A DNA stretch of 64,000 bases, from positions 1 to 64,000 of the forward strand of contig JAUMVK010000015.1 of the NCBI GenBank assembly GCA_030530205.1, given 5' to 3'. Positions 16,293 through 24,630 of the stretch are shown here, piece after piece. The stretch is from RGIG3701 sp030530205 (GTDB lineage Bacteria > Planctomycetota > Planctomycetia > Pirellulales > Thermoguttaceae). Under the pieces are notes generated by a model that worked only from the letters and a program-made list of their open reading frames with translations, had not been told where the DNA came from and did no database searches. Position numbers and translations under genes: made by a program. Every line of letters begins with the position of its first letter. Position 1 is the stretch's first letter.

Positions 16293-17756
16293 TCAGAACC
16301 GGCTCAGGCCGTCCTTCAGGCGCTTGAGGGATTCCTCTTTCCCGAGAATCTCTAAAATGTCCGTCGCTCCGCCGGGGGTGACGACGGTCCCGGTCGCGGC
16401 GATCCGCACGGCCCACATCACCGTGTTCGCCTTGAAACCCAGCCCATCGGCCACTTCTTTCAGCGCGTAGTAGAGCTTTTCGTTCGTCCAGTCTTCCAAC
16501 GCCTCCAGCGTTTCGATGCTCTTGGCAAGCGCAACCGGAGCGGTCTCCAGCGTCGCTTTGCTCTTTTTGTTCACGTGAATGTCCGTCTCATACGCCGGCA
16601 GTTCGTCGAAGAACCCAAGCTGGCCGGGGATCTGCGTCAGTTTTTCGAGCCGCTGCTGAAGCAGAGCCGCGATTTTACGGCAGTCGTACGCCTCGTTCTT
16701 CACCGCCTGACGAATGAACGGAAGCGCTTTTTCGTAGAATTCCTCGGGCGAGAGTTTGCGGATGTACTGGCCGTTGAACCAGAGGAGCTTTTCGTAGTCG
16801 AAAATGGCCGGCGATTTGTTGATCGCTTCGGGCGTGAAGCGTTTTTCCAGCTCCGCGAGCGTGAACATTTCCTCATCCGTTTTCGGGTTCCAGCCAAGCA
16901 GCGCGATGTAGTTGATCACGGCCTCGGGCAAGTAGCCGTCCTGCATCATGTCCTGGAAACTGACCGCTCCGTGACGTTTGGAGAGTTTGGAAACGTTTCC
17001 TTCCGCGTCCTTCCCCATGATCAGCGGCAGGTGAATGTACGTCGGATGCTCCCACCCGAACGCGCGGTAAATCAAAATGTACGAGGGGGTCTGTGCGACG
17101 TATTCGCTACCCCGGGTCACATGCGTGACTTCCATCAGGTGATCGTCCACGACGTGCGCAAAATTGTACGTCGGGAAACCGTCCGCCTTGATCAGCACGA
17201 TGTCCTGCAGCTCCGCGTTATTCACGGAAACGTCGCCGAACACGACGTCATGGTACGCAGTCGTTCCGGTCTGCGGGACTTTCTGGCGGATCACGTACGG
17301 CGTGCCGGCGGCCAGCAGCGCATCCACCTCTTCCTTCGGGAGGTTCCTGCAGTGCCCGTCGTACCCGCGGCGGCCCTTGAAATTGGGATCTTCCTGTTCC
17401 TCGTGAAGCTGCGCGAGGCGCTCTTTCGTGCAGAAGCAGTAATAGGCGTCCCCCTGCTCCACGAGTTTCCGGGCGTACTCGCGGTAGATCGGCAAACGCT
17501 CCGACTGCACGTACGGCCCGTTCGGCCCGCCGCAGTCCGGCCCCTCGTCGTTTTTGAGGCCCGCGATTTTCAGCGTGTCGTAAATGACCTGAACGGCGCC
17601 TTCGACCTTGCGGTCCTGGTCCGTGTCCTCGATGCGGAGGATGAAATCTCCCCCCTGGCTTTTGGCCGTCAGGTAGGCGTAGAGTGCGGTGCGAAGGTTT
17701 CCGATGTGCATATAGCCCGTGGGTGACGGGGCGAAACGGGTTTTGACTTTAGTCAT
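16293..17756 (-). CDS. gltX: Glutamyl-tRNA synthetase
   Basis: A 487-residue class I aminoacyl-tRNA synthetase that charges tRNA-Glu, and possibly tRNA-Gln in organisms lacking glutaminyl-tRNA synthetase. RFAPSPTGYMHIGNLRTAL contains the HIGH-type motif (HIGN), and KLSKRHG is the KMSKS-type loop. LRIEDTDQDR and GWEHPTYIHLPLIMG are further conserved blocks, and the helical anticodon-binding half follows. The length is normal. A promoter lies at 17818-17845. Whether this enzyme is discriminating cannot be decided by eye. Confidence 0.97.
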   Translation of the reverse strand: MTKVKTRFAPSPTGYMHIGNLRTALYAYLTAKSQGGDFILRIEDTDQDRKVEGAVQVIYDTLKIAGLKNDEGPDCGGPNGPYVQSERLPIYREYARKLVEQGDAYYCFCTKERLAQLHEEQEDPNFKGRRGYDGHCRNLPKEEVDALLAAGTPYVIRQKVPQTGTTAYHDVVFGDVSVNNAELQDIVLIKADGFPTYNFAHVVDDHLMEVTHVTRGSEYVAQTPSYILIYRAFGWEHPTYIHLPLIMGKDAEGNVSKLSKRHGAVSFQDMMQDGYLPEAVINYIALLGWNPKTDEEMFTLAELEKRFTPEAINKSPAIFDYEKLLWFNGQYIRKLSPEEFYEKALPFIRQAVKNEAYDCRKIAALLQQRLEKLTQIPGQLGFFDELPAYETDIHVNKKSKATLETAPVALAKSIETLEALEDWTNEKLYYALKEVADGLGFKANTVMWAVRIAATGTVVTPGGATDILEILGKEESLKRLKDGLSRF

Positions 17757-17817
17757 GATCTGGTTTTCCGTGGATTCAAAAACTCGTAAAACAAAATTAA
17801 TCGTATTAATCCCTTCT

Positions 17818-17845
17818 ATTTTACTCTTTTTTTAATTTATTGCAA
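17818..17845 (-). promoter_or_regulatory. Sigma70-like promoter of gltX
   Basis: On the minus strand TTGCAA (17840-17845), a 16-bp spacer and TAAAAT (17818-17823), about 60 bases before the gltX start. Confidence 0.55.
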
Positions 17846-17865
17846 GCACGGGGAGGGGGGGGAGC

Positions 17866-17894
17866 TTGAAAATTTTTTCGGGTTGGAGTAAAAT
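17866..17894 (+). promoter_or_regulatory. Sigma70-like promoter of the EEP-family gene
   Basis: TTGAAA (17866-17871), a 17-bp spacer and TAAAAT (17889-17894). It is divergent from the gltX promoter and leaves a leader of about 150 bases that contains an inverted repeat. Confidence 0.6.
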
Positions 17895-17896
17895 AC

Positions 17897-18014
17897 AGAA
17901 CGAATAATGAAGAATGAATAACGAATAATGAGGAGAAAGAGTTTGACCTCCGAATTACCGCTTGAGTTGACCTCAATCCCTTCATTATTCGTTATTCGTT
18001 CTTCATTATTCATT
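17897..18014. repeat. AT-rich inverted repeat (AATGAATAACGAATAATG family), copy 1
   Basis: The left arm (17897-17931) contains AATGAATAACGAATAATGA and the right arm (17982-18014) contains CATTATTCGTTATTCGTTC. The arms pair across a 50-base GC-richer loop in the 5' leader of the EEP gene. The second copy is at 22845-22905. Confidence 0.75.
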
Positions 18015-18047
18015 TTTCCGTCATTCCCCATTCCTATGGAGTCAACC

Positions 18048-18791
18048 ATGAAAAAAGTCCTCGTTTTCCTTGCCGTTTTGGTTTTTCTCTGCGCTGATCT
18101 TTCTGCCGCGGAGCTGAAGATTTTGACCTACAACATCCGGAACGGAAAGCTCCTCACCGGAACGGAGATCGTTCTGGAAGAACCGGCCCAAATCGTTCGG
18201 GCCGTCGATCCTGACATCGCGGGCATTCAGGAAATGGACTGGCACGCGACACGCAGCAACCAGCGCGACATTCCGGCCGAATTTGGTGAACTGTGCAAGA
18301 TGAAGTCCTACTTCGCCCCGGCGATCGATTTTCAGGGCGGAAAATACGGCGTCGGTACCCTGACGAAAGCCGAGCCGCTGCAAGCGTACAATATTCCTCT
18401 GCCGGGCAAAGAAGAACAGAGGACGCTCCATGTTCTCGAGTTTGAAAACTACGTCTTCTTCTGCACGCACTTCTCCCTGACCGCGGCAAGCCAGGCCGAG
18501 TCGGTGCCGATCATCAATGCCGAAGCGAAGAAATTCGCCAACAAACCGATCTTCATCGTGGGAGACTTCAACGCCTACCCCGACTCACCCACGATCCAGG
18601 AACTCAAGAAAACGTGGCGGATCCTCACGCCTGACGCCTACACCTTCCCGGCCAGTGACCCGACGATCCGGATCGACTACGTGATGACCTGGAAAGAAAC
18701 CGGCGCCAACGTTGAAGTTCTGGAAGCCGAGGTCGTGGACGCTCCGAGCCAGTCGGACCACCGTCCCGTTTTCGTCAAAGTGAAGTTTTAA
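18048..18791 (+). CDS. Secreted endonuclease/exonuclease/phosphatase-family hydrolase
   Basis: A 247-residue protein with a signal peptide (MKKVLVFLAVLVFLCADLSAAE). The ATG at 18048 is chosen because TGGAG lies just upstream and because it opens directly into the signal sequence. EEP-fold signatures: LKILTYNIRNG (Asn), DIAGIQEMD (metal-binding Glu), CTHFSL (His), IVGDFNAYPDS (Asp-x-Asn) and SDHRPVFVKV (catalytic Asp-His). The family cuts phosphodiester or phosphomonoester bonds in nucleic acids, lipids or inositol phosphates. Export suggests nutrient scavenging, which is inference. Confidence 0.88.
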   Translation: MKKVLVFLAVLVFLCADLSAAELKILTYNIRNGKLLTGTEIVLEEPAQIVRAVDPDIAGIQEMDWHATRSNQRDIPAEFGELCKMKSYFAPAIDFQGGKYGVGTLTKAEPLQAYNIPLPGKEEQRTLHVLEFENYVFFCTHFSLTAASQAESVPIINAEAKKFANKPIFIVGDFNAYPDSPTIQELKKTWRILTPDAYTFPASDPTIRIDYVMTWKETGANVEVLEAEVVDAPSQSDHRPVFVKVKF

Positions 18792-18809
18792 ACACAAAAA
18801 AGCAAAATG

Positions 18810-19009
18810 AATTTTTGGCTAAACACCATACCCGTTCCGCTTCAACACCAGATTTAAACACGGATTCAAAGGATTAGAAGGATTCAAAGGATTTTTTCAG
18901 GAAAGACTTTCACCCTTTCTTTAAAAATCCTGTAAATCCATTTAATCCGTGAAAATCCGTGTTTAAATGGGAGTCTGAACTGAAACGCGTTCTGGGTTTG
19001 GACAAAAAT
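18810..19009. repeat. Palindromic element B1 (ATTTAAACACGGATT family)
   Basis: The core at 18852-18968 runs from ATTTAAACACGGATTC to AATCCGTGTTTAAAT with internal GGATT repeats, so each strand can fold on itself. Outer flanks add weaker pairing: ATTTTTGGCTAAACACC on the left matches the reverse complement of right flanks of copies B3 and B4. The element ends about 25 bp before ruvA, so it may supply or disturb that gene's expression signals. Confidence 0.8.
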
Positions 19010-19034
19010 GGTCCCACAAGCATCAGAGCTTAAA

Positions 19035-19655
19035 ATGATTTCAGGCATAACCGGCACACTCAAAGAAGTTTTCGAAGAATACGTGATCCTGCAGGCGGGA
19101 TTTTTGCAGATCGAAGTCCTGATCCCGGAGTTCACGCGCCGCAAAATGCAGACGCTCGTCGGTCAGGAAGTCTCGTTTTTCACGATTTTCTACCTCGACG
19201 GAAACCCGGCACAGGGAAAACTCACACCGAAACTGATCGGCTTCCAGACCGAGCTGGAGCGCGAGTTTTTCGAGCTTTTCTGCTCGGTGGACGGCGTCGG
19301 CTCGAAAAAGGCCCTGCGCGCGATGATCTACCCGGTGGAGGAAGTCGCGTACTCGATCAAGGAGCAGGACGCCAAAACGCTCGCCACGCTGCCGGGGATC
19401 GGTCCCGCGACGGCCGAACGGATGATCGCCAAGCTGCGCCGCAAGGTCGGCAAATTCGCCCTTTTGTCACCGGCGTCCGGTGATTTCGGCACTCAAACCA
19501 AAGTCGATCAGGGCATCATGGCCGACGCGTTCCAGGCTCTGCTTGCTCTCGGTTATACCGAAACTGAAGCGAGAAAGCGGATCGAGAAAGCCGCTAAGTC
19601 CAAAACAGAATTCAAAACGGTTCAGGACGTCATTCTGGCCTGCGTTTCACGATAA
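19035..19655 (+). CDS. ruvA: Holliday junction branch migration protein RuvA
   Basis: A 206-residue protein that binds four-way DNA junctions as a tetramer and directs the RuvB motor during recombinational repair. The start at 19035 gives the usual N-terminus MISGITGTL. Domain I is an OB fold (residues 1-65). Domain II has two helix-hairpin-helix motifs (FCSVDGVGSKKALRAM and LATLPGIGPATAERMIAKL). The C-terminal domain III (about 155-206, ALLALGYTETEARKRIEKA) binds RuvB. The length is normal. ruvB and ruvC are not adjacent. No clear ribosome site was seen, and the upstream space is filled by element B1. Confidence 0.95.
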   Translation: MISGITGTLKEVFEEYVILQAGFLQIEVLIPEFTRRKMQTLVGQEVSFFTIFYLDGNPAQGKLTPKLIGFQTELEREFFELFCSVDGVGSKKALRAMIYPVEEVAYSIKEQDAKTLATLPGIGPATAERMIAKLRRKVGKFALLSPASGDFGTQTKVDQGIMADAFQALLALGYTETEARKRIEKAAKSKTEFKTVQDVILACVSR

Positions 19656-19696
19656 GATTGGGGGACGACGTTCCTGTGCGTCGTCTCAGCCCCCCC

Positions 19697-19725
19697 TTGT
19701 AAAGATTTTCTCTTTGTGCTAAACT
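19697..19725 (+). promoter_or_regulatory. Sigma70-like promoter of the beta-helix gene
   Basis: TTGTAA (19697-19702), a 17-bp spacer and TAAACT (19720-19725), about 40 bases before the start at 19767. Confidence 0.5.
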
Positions 19726-19766
19726 GACAGAAAATGCTTTTTCTTCATTACTGGAGGGCCGACCTG

Positions 19767-21074
19767 ATGCGTCATTTAGGGTTTTTATTGATTTTCGTTC
19801 TTTTTCTGGCTCAAACTTCCGAAGCGGGAGACTCTCCTCTGGTGGTGCCGGATGATTACCCAACCATTGAGGAGGCTTTTGAAAGTGTGAAGGACGGAGG
19901 GATCATCACCATCAAGCCTGGAAAATACGTGCTTTCCAGAACGCTGGAAATCGATCGGGACATCACGTTCCAGGGCTCCGGGAAACCTGAAGAAATCATT
20001 ATCGCCTGCCCCCACTCGCACGTTTTCGGGATCACCGGCGGAAGCCCTGTTTTCCAAAATCTTACGGTCGGCAGCAGCGCGAAGAAAAGAAACGGATTTT
20101 ACGTCACCGGCGGCACACCAAAAATCTGCAGTTGTGTCCTTACTTCACCCAAGGGTGGAGGGATATTCGTTGAAGGAAAAGACGCCGATCCGATCGTTGA
20201 GAAATGTGTGCTGAAAAACTGCGGCGGTCCAGGAGCGTGTATCATTCTGGAAGGCCGTGGACAGTTCAAGGACTGCGAGATTTACGGGAACAAAATGGCC
20301 GGGATCGAGGTCACAGAAGCCGGGAATCCGACCGTCACCGAGTGCCAGATATACGAAGGCAAAGGCCCCGGCGTGATCGTCTCTCACAAAGGCCGCGGAA
20401 AGTTCAAAGACTGCAATATTTACGAAAATAAAGGGACGGGGATCGAGGTAAATGAATCCGGCGATCCGACCTTCACCGAGTGCCAAATCTATGACGGAAA
20501 AGCCGGCGGTGTGTTCATCGGCAAAAAAGGGCGCGGCGAGTTCCGGGGCTGCGATATTTACGCAAACGCCCTACCCGGGATCGAGGTGAACGAATCGGGA
20601 AATCCGACCTTCACCGAGTGCTCCGTGTTTAACGGGAAAGCGGCCGGCGTGTTCATCTGGCTGGATGGCCTCGGCACTTTCAACGGCTGCGAGATTTACC
20701 GGAACGAAAAGCCCGGGGTCGTGATCCAGGAGTCCGGAAATCCGACCTTCATCGGCTGCCAGATCCACGACGGGAAGCAGCACGGCGCGGTCGTTTGGAA
20801 CGAAGGCCGCGGCACGTTCAAAGACTGCGAGATCTATGCAAACGAACTGGCGGGGATCGAGGTGTGGAATTTTGGCGATCTGACCGTCACCGGGTGCAAT
20901 CTCCACGACGGAAAAAGCGGCGGGATCTACGTCCACGACAAAGGGACGGGGACGTTCAACACGAATACGCTCTCGAAAAACTACCGCGATGGAAAACTTT
21001 CCAACTGGGCGATCGAATTCAACGCGGGCAAGGTGAAAGGCTCGGGCAACACGCCGGAGATGCCGAAACGGTAA
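19767..21074 (+). CDS. Secreted right-handed parallel beta-helix repeat protein
   Basis: A 435-residue protein; I start at 19767, behind GGAGG and directly at a signal peptide (MRHLGFLLIFVLFLAQTSEAG), rather than at the ATG at 19734. After a pectate-lyase-like entry (VVPDDYPTIEEAFESVKDGG) come at least six tandem units of 46 residues, each two helix coils, with the pattern GRGKFKDCxIYxNxxxGIEV then NESGxPTFTECQIYDGKxGGV. The repeats also show as 138-bp direct repeats in DNA. These are the right-handed beta-helix/NosD-type repeats used by polysaccharide-binding or -cleaving proteins. No catalytic residues can be named, so a binding or structural role is equally possible. Confidence 0.85.
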   Translation: MRHLGFLLIFVLFLAQTSEAGDSPLVVPDDYPTIEEAFESVKDGGIITIKPGKYVLSRTLEIDRDITFQGSGKPEEIIIACPHSHVFGITGGSPVFQNLTVGSSAKKRNGFYVTGGTPKICSCVLTSPKGGGIFVEGKDADPIVEKCVLKNCGGPGACIILEGRGQFKDCEIYGNKMAGIEVTEAGNPTVTECQIYEGKGPGVIVSHKGRGKFKDCNIYENKGTGIEVNESGDPTFTECQIYDGKAGGVFIGKKGRGEFRGCDIYANALPGIEVNESGNPTFTECSVFNGKAAGVFIWLDGLGTFNGCEIYRNEKPGVVIQESGNPTFIGCQIHDGKQHGAVVWNEGRGTFKDCEIYANELAGIEVWNFGDLTVTGCNLHDGKSGGIYVHDKGTGTFNTNTLSKNYRDGKLSNWAIEFNAGKVKGSGNTPEMPKR

Positions 21075-21088
21075 GGTTTCAAATCTAC

Positions 21089-21249
21089 GGGGACGACGCT
21101 TCCAGCGTCGTTTCAAAATCCAACCTCTTTGGGGACGACGCTTCCAGCGTCGCCTCAAAATCCAAAATCTACGGGGACGACGCTTCCAGCGTCGTCTTTA
21201 TCCCTCATTCCTGATTCCTGTTTAACGACGCTGGAAGCGTCGTCTCCGC
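21089..21249. repeat. Hairpin-repeat cluster 2
   Basis: Four copies: 21089-21111, 21131-21152 and 21173-21196 in one orientation with exact 42-bp spacing, then 21224-21249 inverted. The copy at 21173-21196 has a near-perfect stem on a TCC loop. The last copy ends six bases before the truA start, so a hairpin could overlap its translation start region; no ribosome site is otherwise visible there. Confidence 0.9.
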
Positions 21250-21255
21250 AAAATT

Positions 21256-22077
21256 ATGCGTAACATCAAGCTCACGATCGCCTACGACGGAACCGATTTT
21301 CATGGCTGGCAGTTCATTCCCGGGAATGATGTCCGGACCGTGCAGGGGTGCGTTATTGCCGCGATGGAAAAACTGACCGGCGGGACGCAGGAGGCCGGAA
21401 CGTTTCAGGTCCTCGGAAGCAGCCGAACGGACGCGGGAGTCCACGCCCTTGGCCAGGTCGCCTCGGTCTGGACGGACTGCAAGATCCCGATCGAAGCGTT
21501 TGCGCGGGCGTTGAACGCCAATCTGCCGGGGGACATTCTGATCCTTGACGCGGAAGAGGCGCCGGAGGATTTTCACCCCATTCGCTGCACCGAGCGGAAA
21601 CGGTACCGGTACCTGATCCAGGACGGGCCTTTGCCGGAGCTTTTTCTTCGCCGTTACGCGTGGCGGATGGGGAAACTGACGGCGACCCGGTTGGACGCGG
21701 ACATGATGGCGCAGGCGGCCCGGTACTTTCTTGGAACCCACGATTTCTCGTCGATGGAAAACGTCGGCTCGCCGCGAACCAGTGCCGTGCGGACGATTTT
21801 TGACGTTTCTGTCCGCCGCGGGATCTCGTCGCCCGATGCCCCACTTTTCCTCCCGATGGTGGGCCGTCCGGAGGATTTCATCGAGATCGAAGTGGAGGCG
21901 GATGGTTTTCTGTACAACATGGTGCGCAACATCGCAGGCACGCTGATGGAAGTCGGCCGCGGACGTCATCCGGCGCAGTGGGTGGAGGAAATTCTCGCCT
22001 CAAAATCCCGGGCCGGGGCTGGGCCGACCGCGCCGCCGCAGGGTTTGTACCTGCTCTGGATCAGGTTCAAACGTTAA
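21256..22077 (+). CDS. truA: tRNA pseudouridine synthase A
   Basis: A 273-residue enzyme that makes pseudouridine at positions 38-40 of the tRNA anticodon stem. Conserved blocks: KLTIAYDGTDFHGWQ, SSRTDAGVHALGQV with the catalytic Asp59, ERKRYRYLI, FLGTHDFSSM and FLYNMVRNIAGTLMEVG. Ser56 stands in the place of the usual Gly before RTDAG. The length is normal. The start codon lies directly behind an inverted hairpin-repeat copy and has no obvious Shine-Dalgarno sequence. Confidence 0.95.
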   Translation: MRNIKLTIAYDGTDFHGWQFIPGNDVRTVQGCVIAAMEKLTGGTQEAGTFQVLGSSRTDAGVHALGQVASVWTDCKIPIEAFARALNANLPGDILILDAEEAPEDFHPIRCTERKRYRYLIQDGPLPELFLRRYAWRMGKLTATRLDADMMAQAARYFLGTHDFSSMENVGSPRTSAVRTIFDVSVRRGISSPDAPLFLPMVGRPEDFIEIEVEADGFLYNMVRNIAGTLMEVGRGRHPAQWVEEILASKSRAGAGPTAPPQGLYLLWIRFKR

Positions 22078-22255
22078 ATTCTACTTTTTGTGTGGATTTT
22101 AAATCGGGGGTGATATTCTTCCTGAAAAATTTTTCACTGCCCCTACCCCACCCCTCGAAATTTTTCAAAAATCGTGTATAATAAGATTAATCGGGGAAAT
22201 TTCATCCCTTTTCATTTTTCCAAAGGCCCTTTTTCAAGCAATTCCGGAGAGTTCA

Positions 22256-22819
22256 ATGATTGCGAAGAACATCAAACGCGGCATGATCATGGTTTACGAA
22301 GGCAACCCGGTCATCATCGAGAGCATTTTCGTCCAGACTCCGTCGGCCCGCGGCGCTTCGACGCTTTACAAATTCCGCGCCCGCAACCTTCTCAACAAAC
22401 AGAAAGTCGATTTCACGTTCAAAGGCGACGAAAACATGAACGAGGCCGACTTCGGAAAACGCAACGTGCATTACTCCTACTCCGACTCCGAGAAGATGTA
22501 CTTCATGGACGACGAAAACTTCGAAATGTACGAACTGCCGTTTTCGGATGTCGAGGATGAAAAACCGTACATAACGGAAGGGCTGGAAGACATTCAGGTC
22601 ATGATCTACAATGATCAGCCGGTGGGCGTGCAGCTCCCGGTCTCGATCGCGCTGAAAATCGTCCAGACCGACCCGGGCGTGAAAGGGAACTCGGCCACGT
22701 CGCGCAACAAGCCGGCCAAACTGGAAACGGGCCTGACCGTCATGGTCCCCGAATACATCGAGGAAGGGACCGTCATCCGGGTCGATTCCCGTACGGGCGA
22801 ATACCTGGGAAGAGCGTAA
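22256..22819 (+). CDS. Elongation factor P, EfpL (YeiP)-like
   Basis: A 187-residue three-domain translation factor that relieves ribosome stalling at polyproline stretches. The tip loop reads QTPSARGASTLYK with Arg32 in the place where classical EF-P carries a modified Lys. The segments VHYSYSDSEKMYFMDDENFEMY, GNSATSRNKPAKLETGL and VPEYIEEGT resemble Escherichia coli YeiP/EfpL, which works without that modification, more than classical EF-P. No EpmA/EpmB or other modification gene is seen nearby. A possible TATAAT lies at 22177-22182. The factor family is certain; the EfpL subgroup is my reading of the loop. Confidence 0.9.
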   Translation: MIAKNIKRGMIMVYEGNPVIIESIFVQTPSARGASTLYKFRARNLLNKQKVDFTFKGDENMNEADFGKRNVHYSYSDSEKMYFMDDENFEMYELPFSDVEDEKPYITEGLEDIQVMIYNDQPVGVQLPVSIALKIVQTDPGVKGNSATSRNKPAKLETGLTVMVPEYIEEGTVIRVDSRTGEYLGRA

Positions 22820-22844
22820 TACGCGAGATATGAACGAATAGCAG

Positions 22845-22905
22845 GAACGAATAATGAATAACGAATAACNNNNNNNNNNTTATTCGTTATTCATTATTCG
22901 TTCTT
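22845..22905. repeat. AT-rich inverted repeat, copy 2, with a 10-base N gap in its loop
   Basis: The left arm AACGAATAATGAATAACG and right arm CGTTATTCATTATTCGTT flank ten N bases at 22870-22879. The gap is therefore probably an assembly join inside a palindrome that short reads could not cross; its true length is unknown. Confidence 0.85.
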
Positions 22906-22921
22906 AACGATCCATCATATT

Positions 22922-23785
22922 ATGAAATTTACGAAAATGCACGGTTGCGGGAACGATTACGTTTACGTCAACTGTTTTGAAGAAACATTTCCGGAGTACC
23001 CGCAGGAACGCGAGGAACTGGTGCAGAGGCTTTCCGACCGCCATTTCGGGATCGGCGGCGACGGCGTCATTTTCATCTGCCCGTCCGAAAAGGCCGACGC
23101 GCAGATGCGTATGTTCAACGCGGACGGCTCCGAATCCGAAATGTGCGGAAACGGCGTGCGCTGCGTCGCGAAATACGTGTACGACCACGGAATCGCCCGG
23201 AAAGATGAAATCGCCGTCGAGACGCTGGCTGGCCTGAAACACATCCGCGTCATGGAGTTCAATCCTGACGGAACGGCATCGAAACTCCGCGTCGATATGG
23301 GCGAGCCGATCCTCGATTTGCCGAAGATCCCGACGACACTGACCAACGGCGTGAACGAGCCGCTCGAGGTTCTGGACGCAGAGGGGAAAACGATTGCGCT
23401 TTTCCTCGTTACGACCGTTTCAATGGGTAATCCACACTGCGTCACCTTCGTCGATGAGATCACAGACGACCTGGTTTGGAAAATCGGAAAGCTCATGGAA
23501 CATCACCCTGTTTTCCCTGCACGCGCGAACATCGAGTTTATTCAGGTCATTTCCCCGACCGAGTTGAAAATGCGCGTCTGGGAGCGTGGGACCGGCGAGA
23601 CCCTGGCCTGTGGAACGGGAGCATCGGCCGTGTGCGTCGCCGGAGTTTTGACCGGGAATTCCGAGAGAAAAGTTTTGATCCACCTCGAGGGTGGCGATCT
23701 GGAACTTGAGTGGAACGCTGAAACGAACCACGTTTTCATGACGGGTCCGGCGGTGGAGGTTTTCTCCGGAACCGTCAAGGGGTAA
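22922..23785 (+). CDS. dapF: Diaminopimelate epimerase
   Basis: A 287-residue enzyme converting LL- to meso-diaminopimelate, for lysine and peptidoglycan synthesis; it works without cofactor through two Cys. Both are present: Cys75 in SEMCGNGVRC and Cys230 in LACGTGASAVC. MHGCGNDYVYVN, HFGIGGDGVI, MFNADGSESE and VSMGNPHCVTFVDE complete the signature. The length is normal. A complete dapF fits a planctomycete that makes peptidoglycan and lysine by a DAP pathway. It lies directly after the assembly gap, so its upstream region is not fully known. Confidence 0.97.
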   Translation: MKFTKMHGCGNDYVYVNCFEETFPEYPQEREELVQRLSDRHFGIGGDGVIFICPSEKADAQMRMFNADGSESEMCGNGVRCVAKYVYDHGIARKDEIAVETLAGLKHIRVMEFNPDGTASKLRVDMGEPILDLPKIPTTLTNGVNEPLEVLDAEGKTIALFLVTTVSMGNPHCVTFVDEITDDLVWKIGKLMEHHPVFPARANIEFIQVISPTELKMRVWERGTGETLACGTGASAVCVAGVLTGNSERKVLIHLEGGDLELEWNAETNHVFMTGPAVEVFSGTVKG

Positions 23786-23798
23786 AGTCTGAATATGC

Positions 23799-23936
23799 GG
23801 GGACGATGCTTCCAGCGTCGTCGAAAAAAAGAAAAAGTTCATATTTGTGAAAAGTAATTTGCTGTTTTAACGACGTTGGAAGCGTCGTCCCCGCAGAGGT
23901 TGGTTTTCGAAACGACGCTGGAAGCGTCGTCCCCGT
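23799..23936. repeat. Hairpin-repeat cluster 3
   Basis: Three copies in the 195-bp spacer after dapF: 23799-23823 in one orientation, then 23869-23895 and 23911-23936 inverted and 42 bp apart. The linker TTGGTTTTCGAAACGACG matches that of cluster 1. Confidence 0.88.
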
Positions 23937-23980
23937 AAATTGAAACGATCGGGAACCACCCCGAGAAACTGGAGTTTTTT

Positions 23981-24592
23981 ATGAACGTTTTCATCCTTTG
24001 CATTTTTGCTTTGGTTCCGTTTCATAATGCCTCGGTTCATGAGGCCAAACTGACTGTATGCCCGGATTTCGCGCAGGTGCTCCGTTTTGAAAACGAGATC
24101 AGGTCGTATAAAATTCCCGCCGAATCTGCGGCTCCCGAGGAGGAAACGGCCTCAGTGCCGGAAACGGCTTCAACGCTGGAGTCGGTTTTAGAGCAGGAAA
24201 CTGCTTCAGCGCCGGAAACAGTTTCAGACCCGATTCCTGTCGGACATCTTGAACCTGAAATTGTGCCCGAACTTTCCCCAAAACCAGAGCAGCAAATCAC
24301 AGAACTGAAAAAAGCCGAGGAGCCTGCGACGCTGGAAATTCCAGAGCAACTGGTTCCTCCGCCTCCATCATCGTCGGGAAAAGTGGAGTTTGCCGCAGCC
24401 GAGGAACCCATCGGGACCGTTTCACAAACTCCCGTGGAGTCAAAAACGGCGGACTCGGTTCCGTCTGACGTGCCGATTCGCCGGCCTTGGGGGATCCTGA
24501 CTTTTTTCATTTTCCTGCTTCTGCTCTCTGTCAGCGCAAACGTTTTTCTGGGCTGGCAGTTGATTGAAACTCGAATGGCCAAAATCAAATGA
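23981..24592 (+). CDS. Membrane-anchored Glu/Pro/Ser-rich hypothetical protein
   Basis: A 203-residue protein that I do not recognise. A weak N-terminal hydrophobic stretch (MNVFILCIFALVPF) may be a signal peptide. Residues about 40-165 are a low-complexity linker built on degenerate units such as EETASVPETAS and EQETASAPETVS, rich in Glu, Pro, Ser and Val. A transmembrane helix (WGILTFFIFLLLLSVSANVF, about residues 171-192) lies just before the C-terminus. The layout suggests an elongated spacer across the periplasm or between membrane and cytoplasm. The thioredoxin-fold gene begins 38 bases later, so the two may be co-transcribed. GGAG precedes the start. Confidence 0.7.
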   Translation: MNVFILCIFALVPFHNASVHEAKLTVCPDFAQVLRFENEIRSYKIPAESAAPEEETASVPETASTLESVLEQETASAPETVSDPIPVGHLEPEIVPELSPKPEQQITELKKAEEPATLEIPEQLVPPPPSSSGKVEFAAAEEPIGTVSQTPVESKTADSVPSDVPIRRPWGILTFFIFLLLLSVSANVFLGWQLIETRMAKIK

Positions 24593-24630
24593 TCCTGTAA
24601 ACGCCTGACTTGAGTTTAAGGAGTTTTCCT

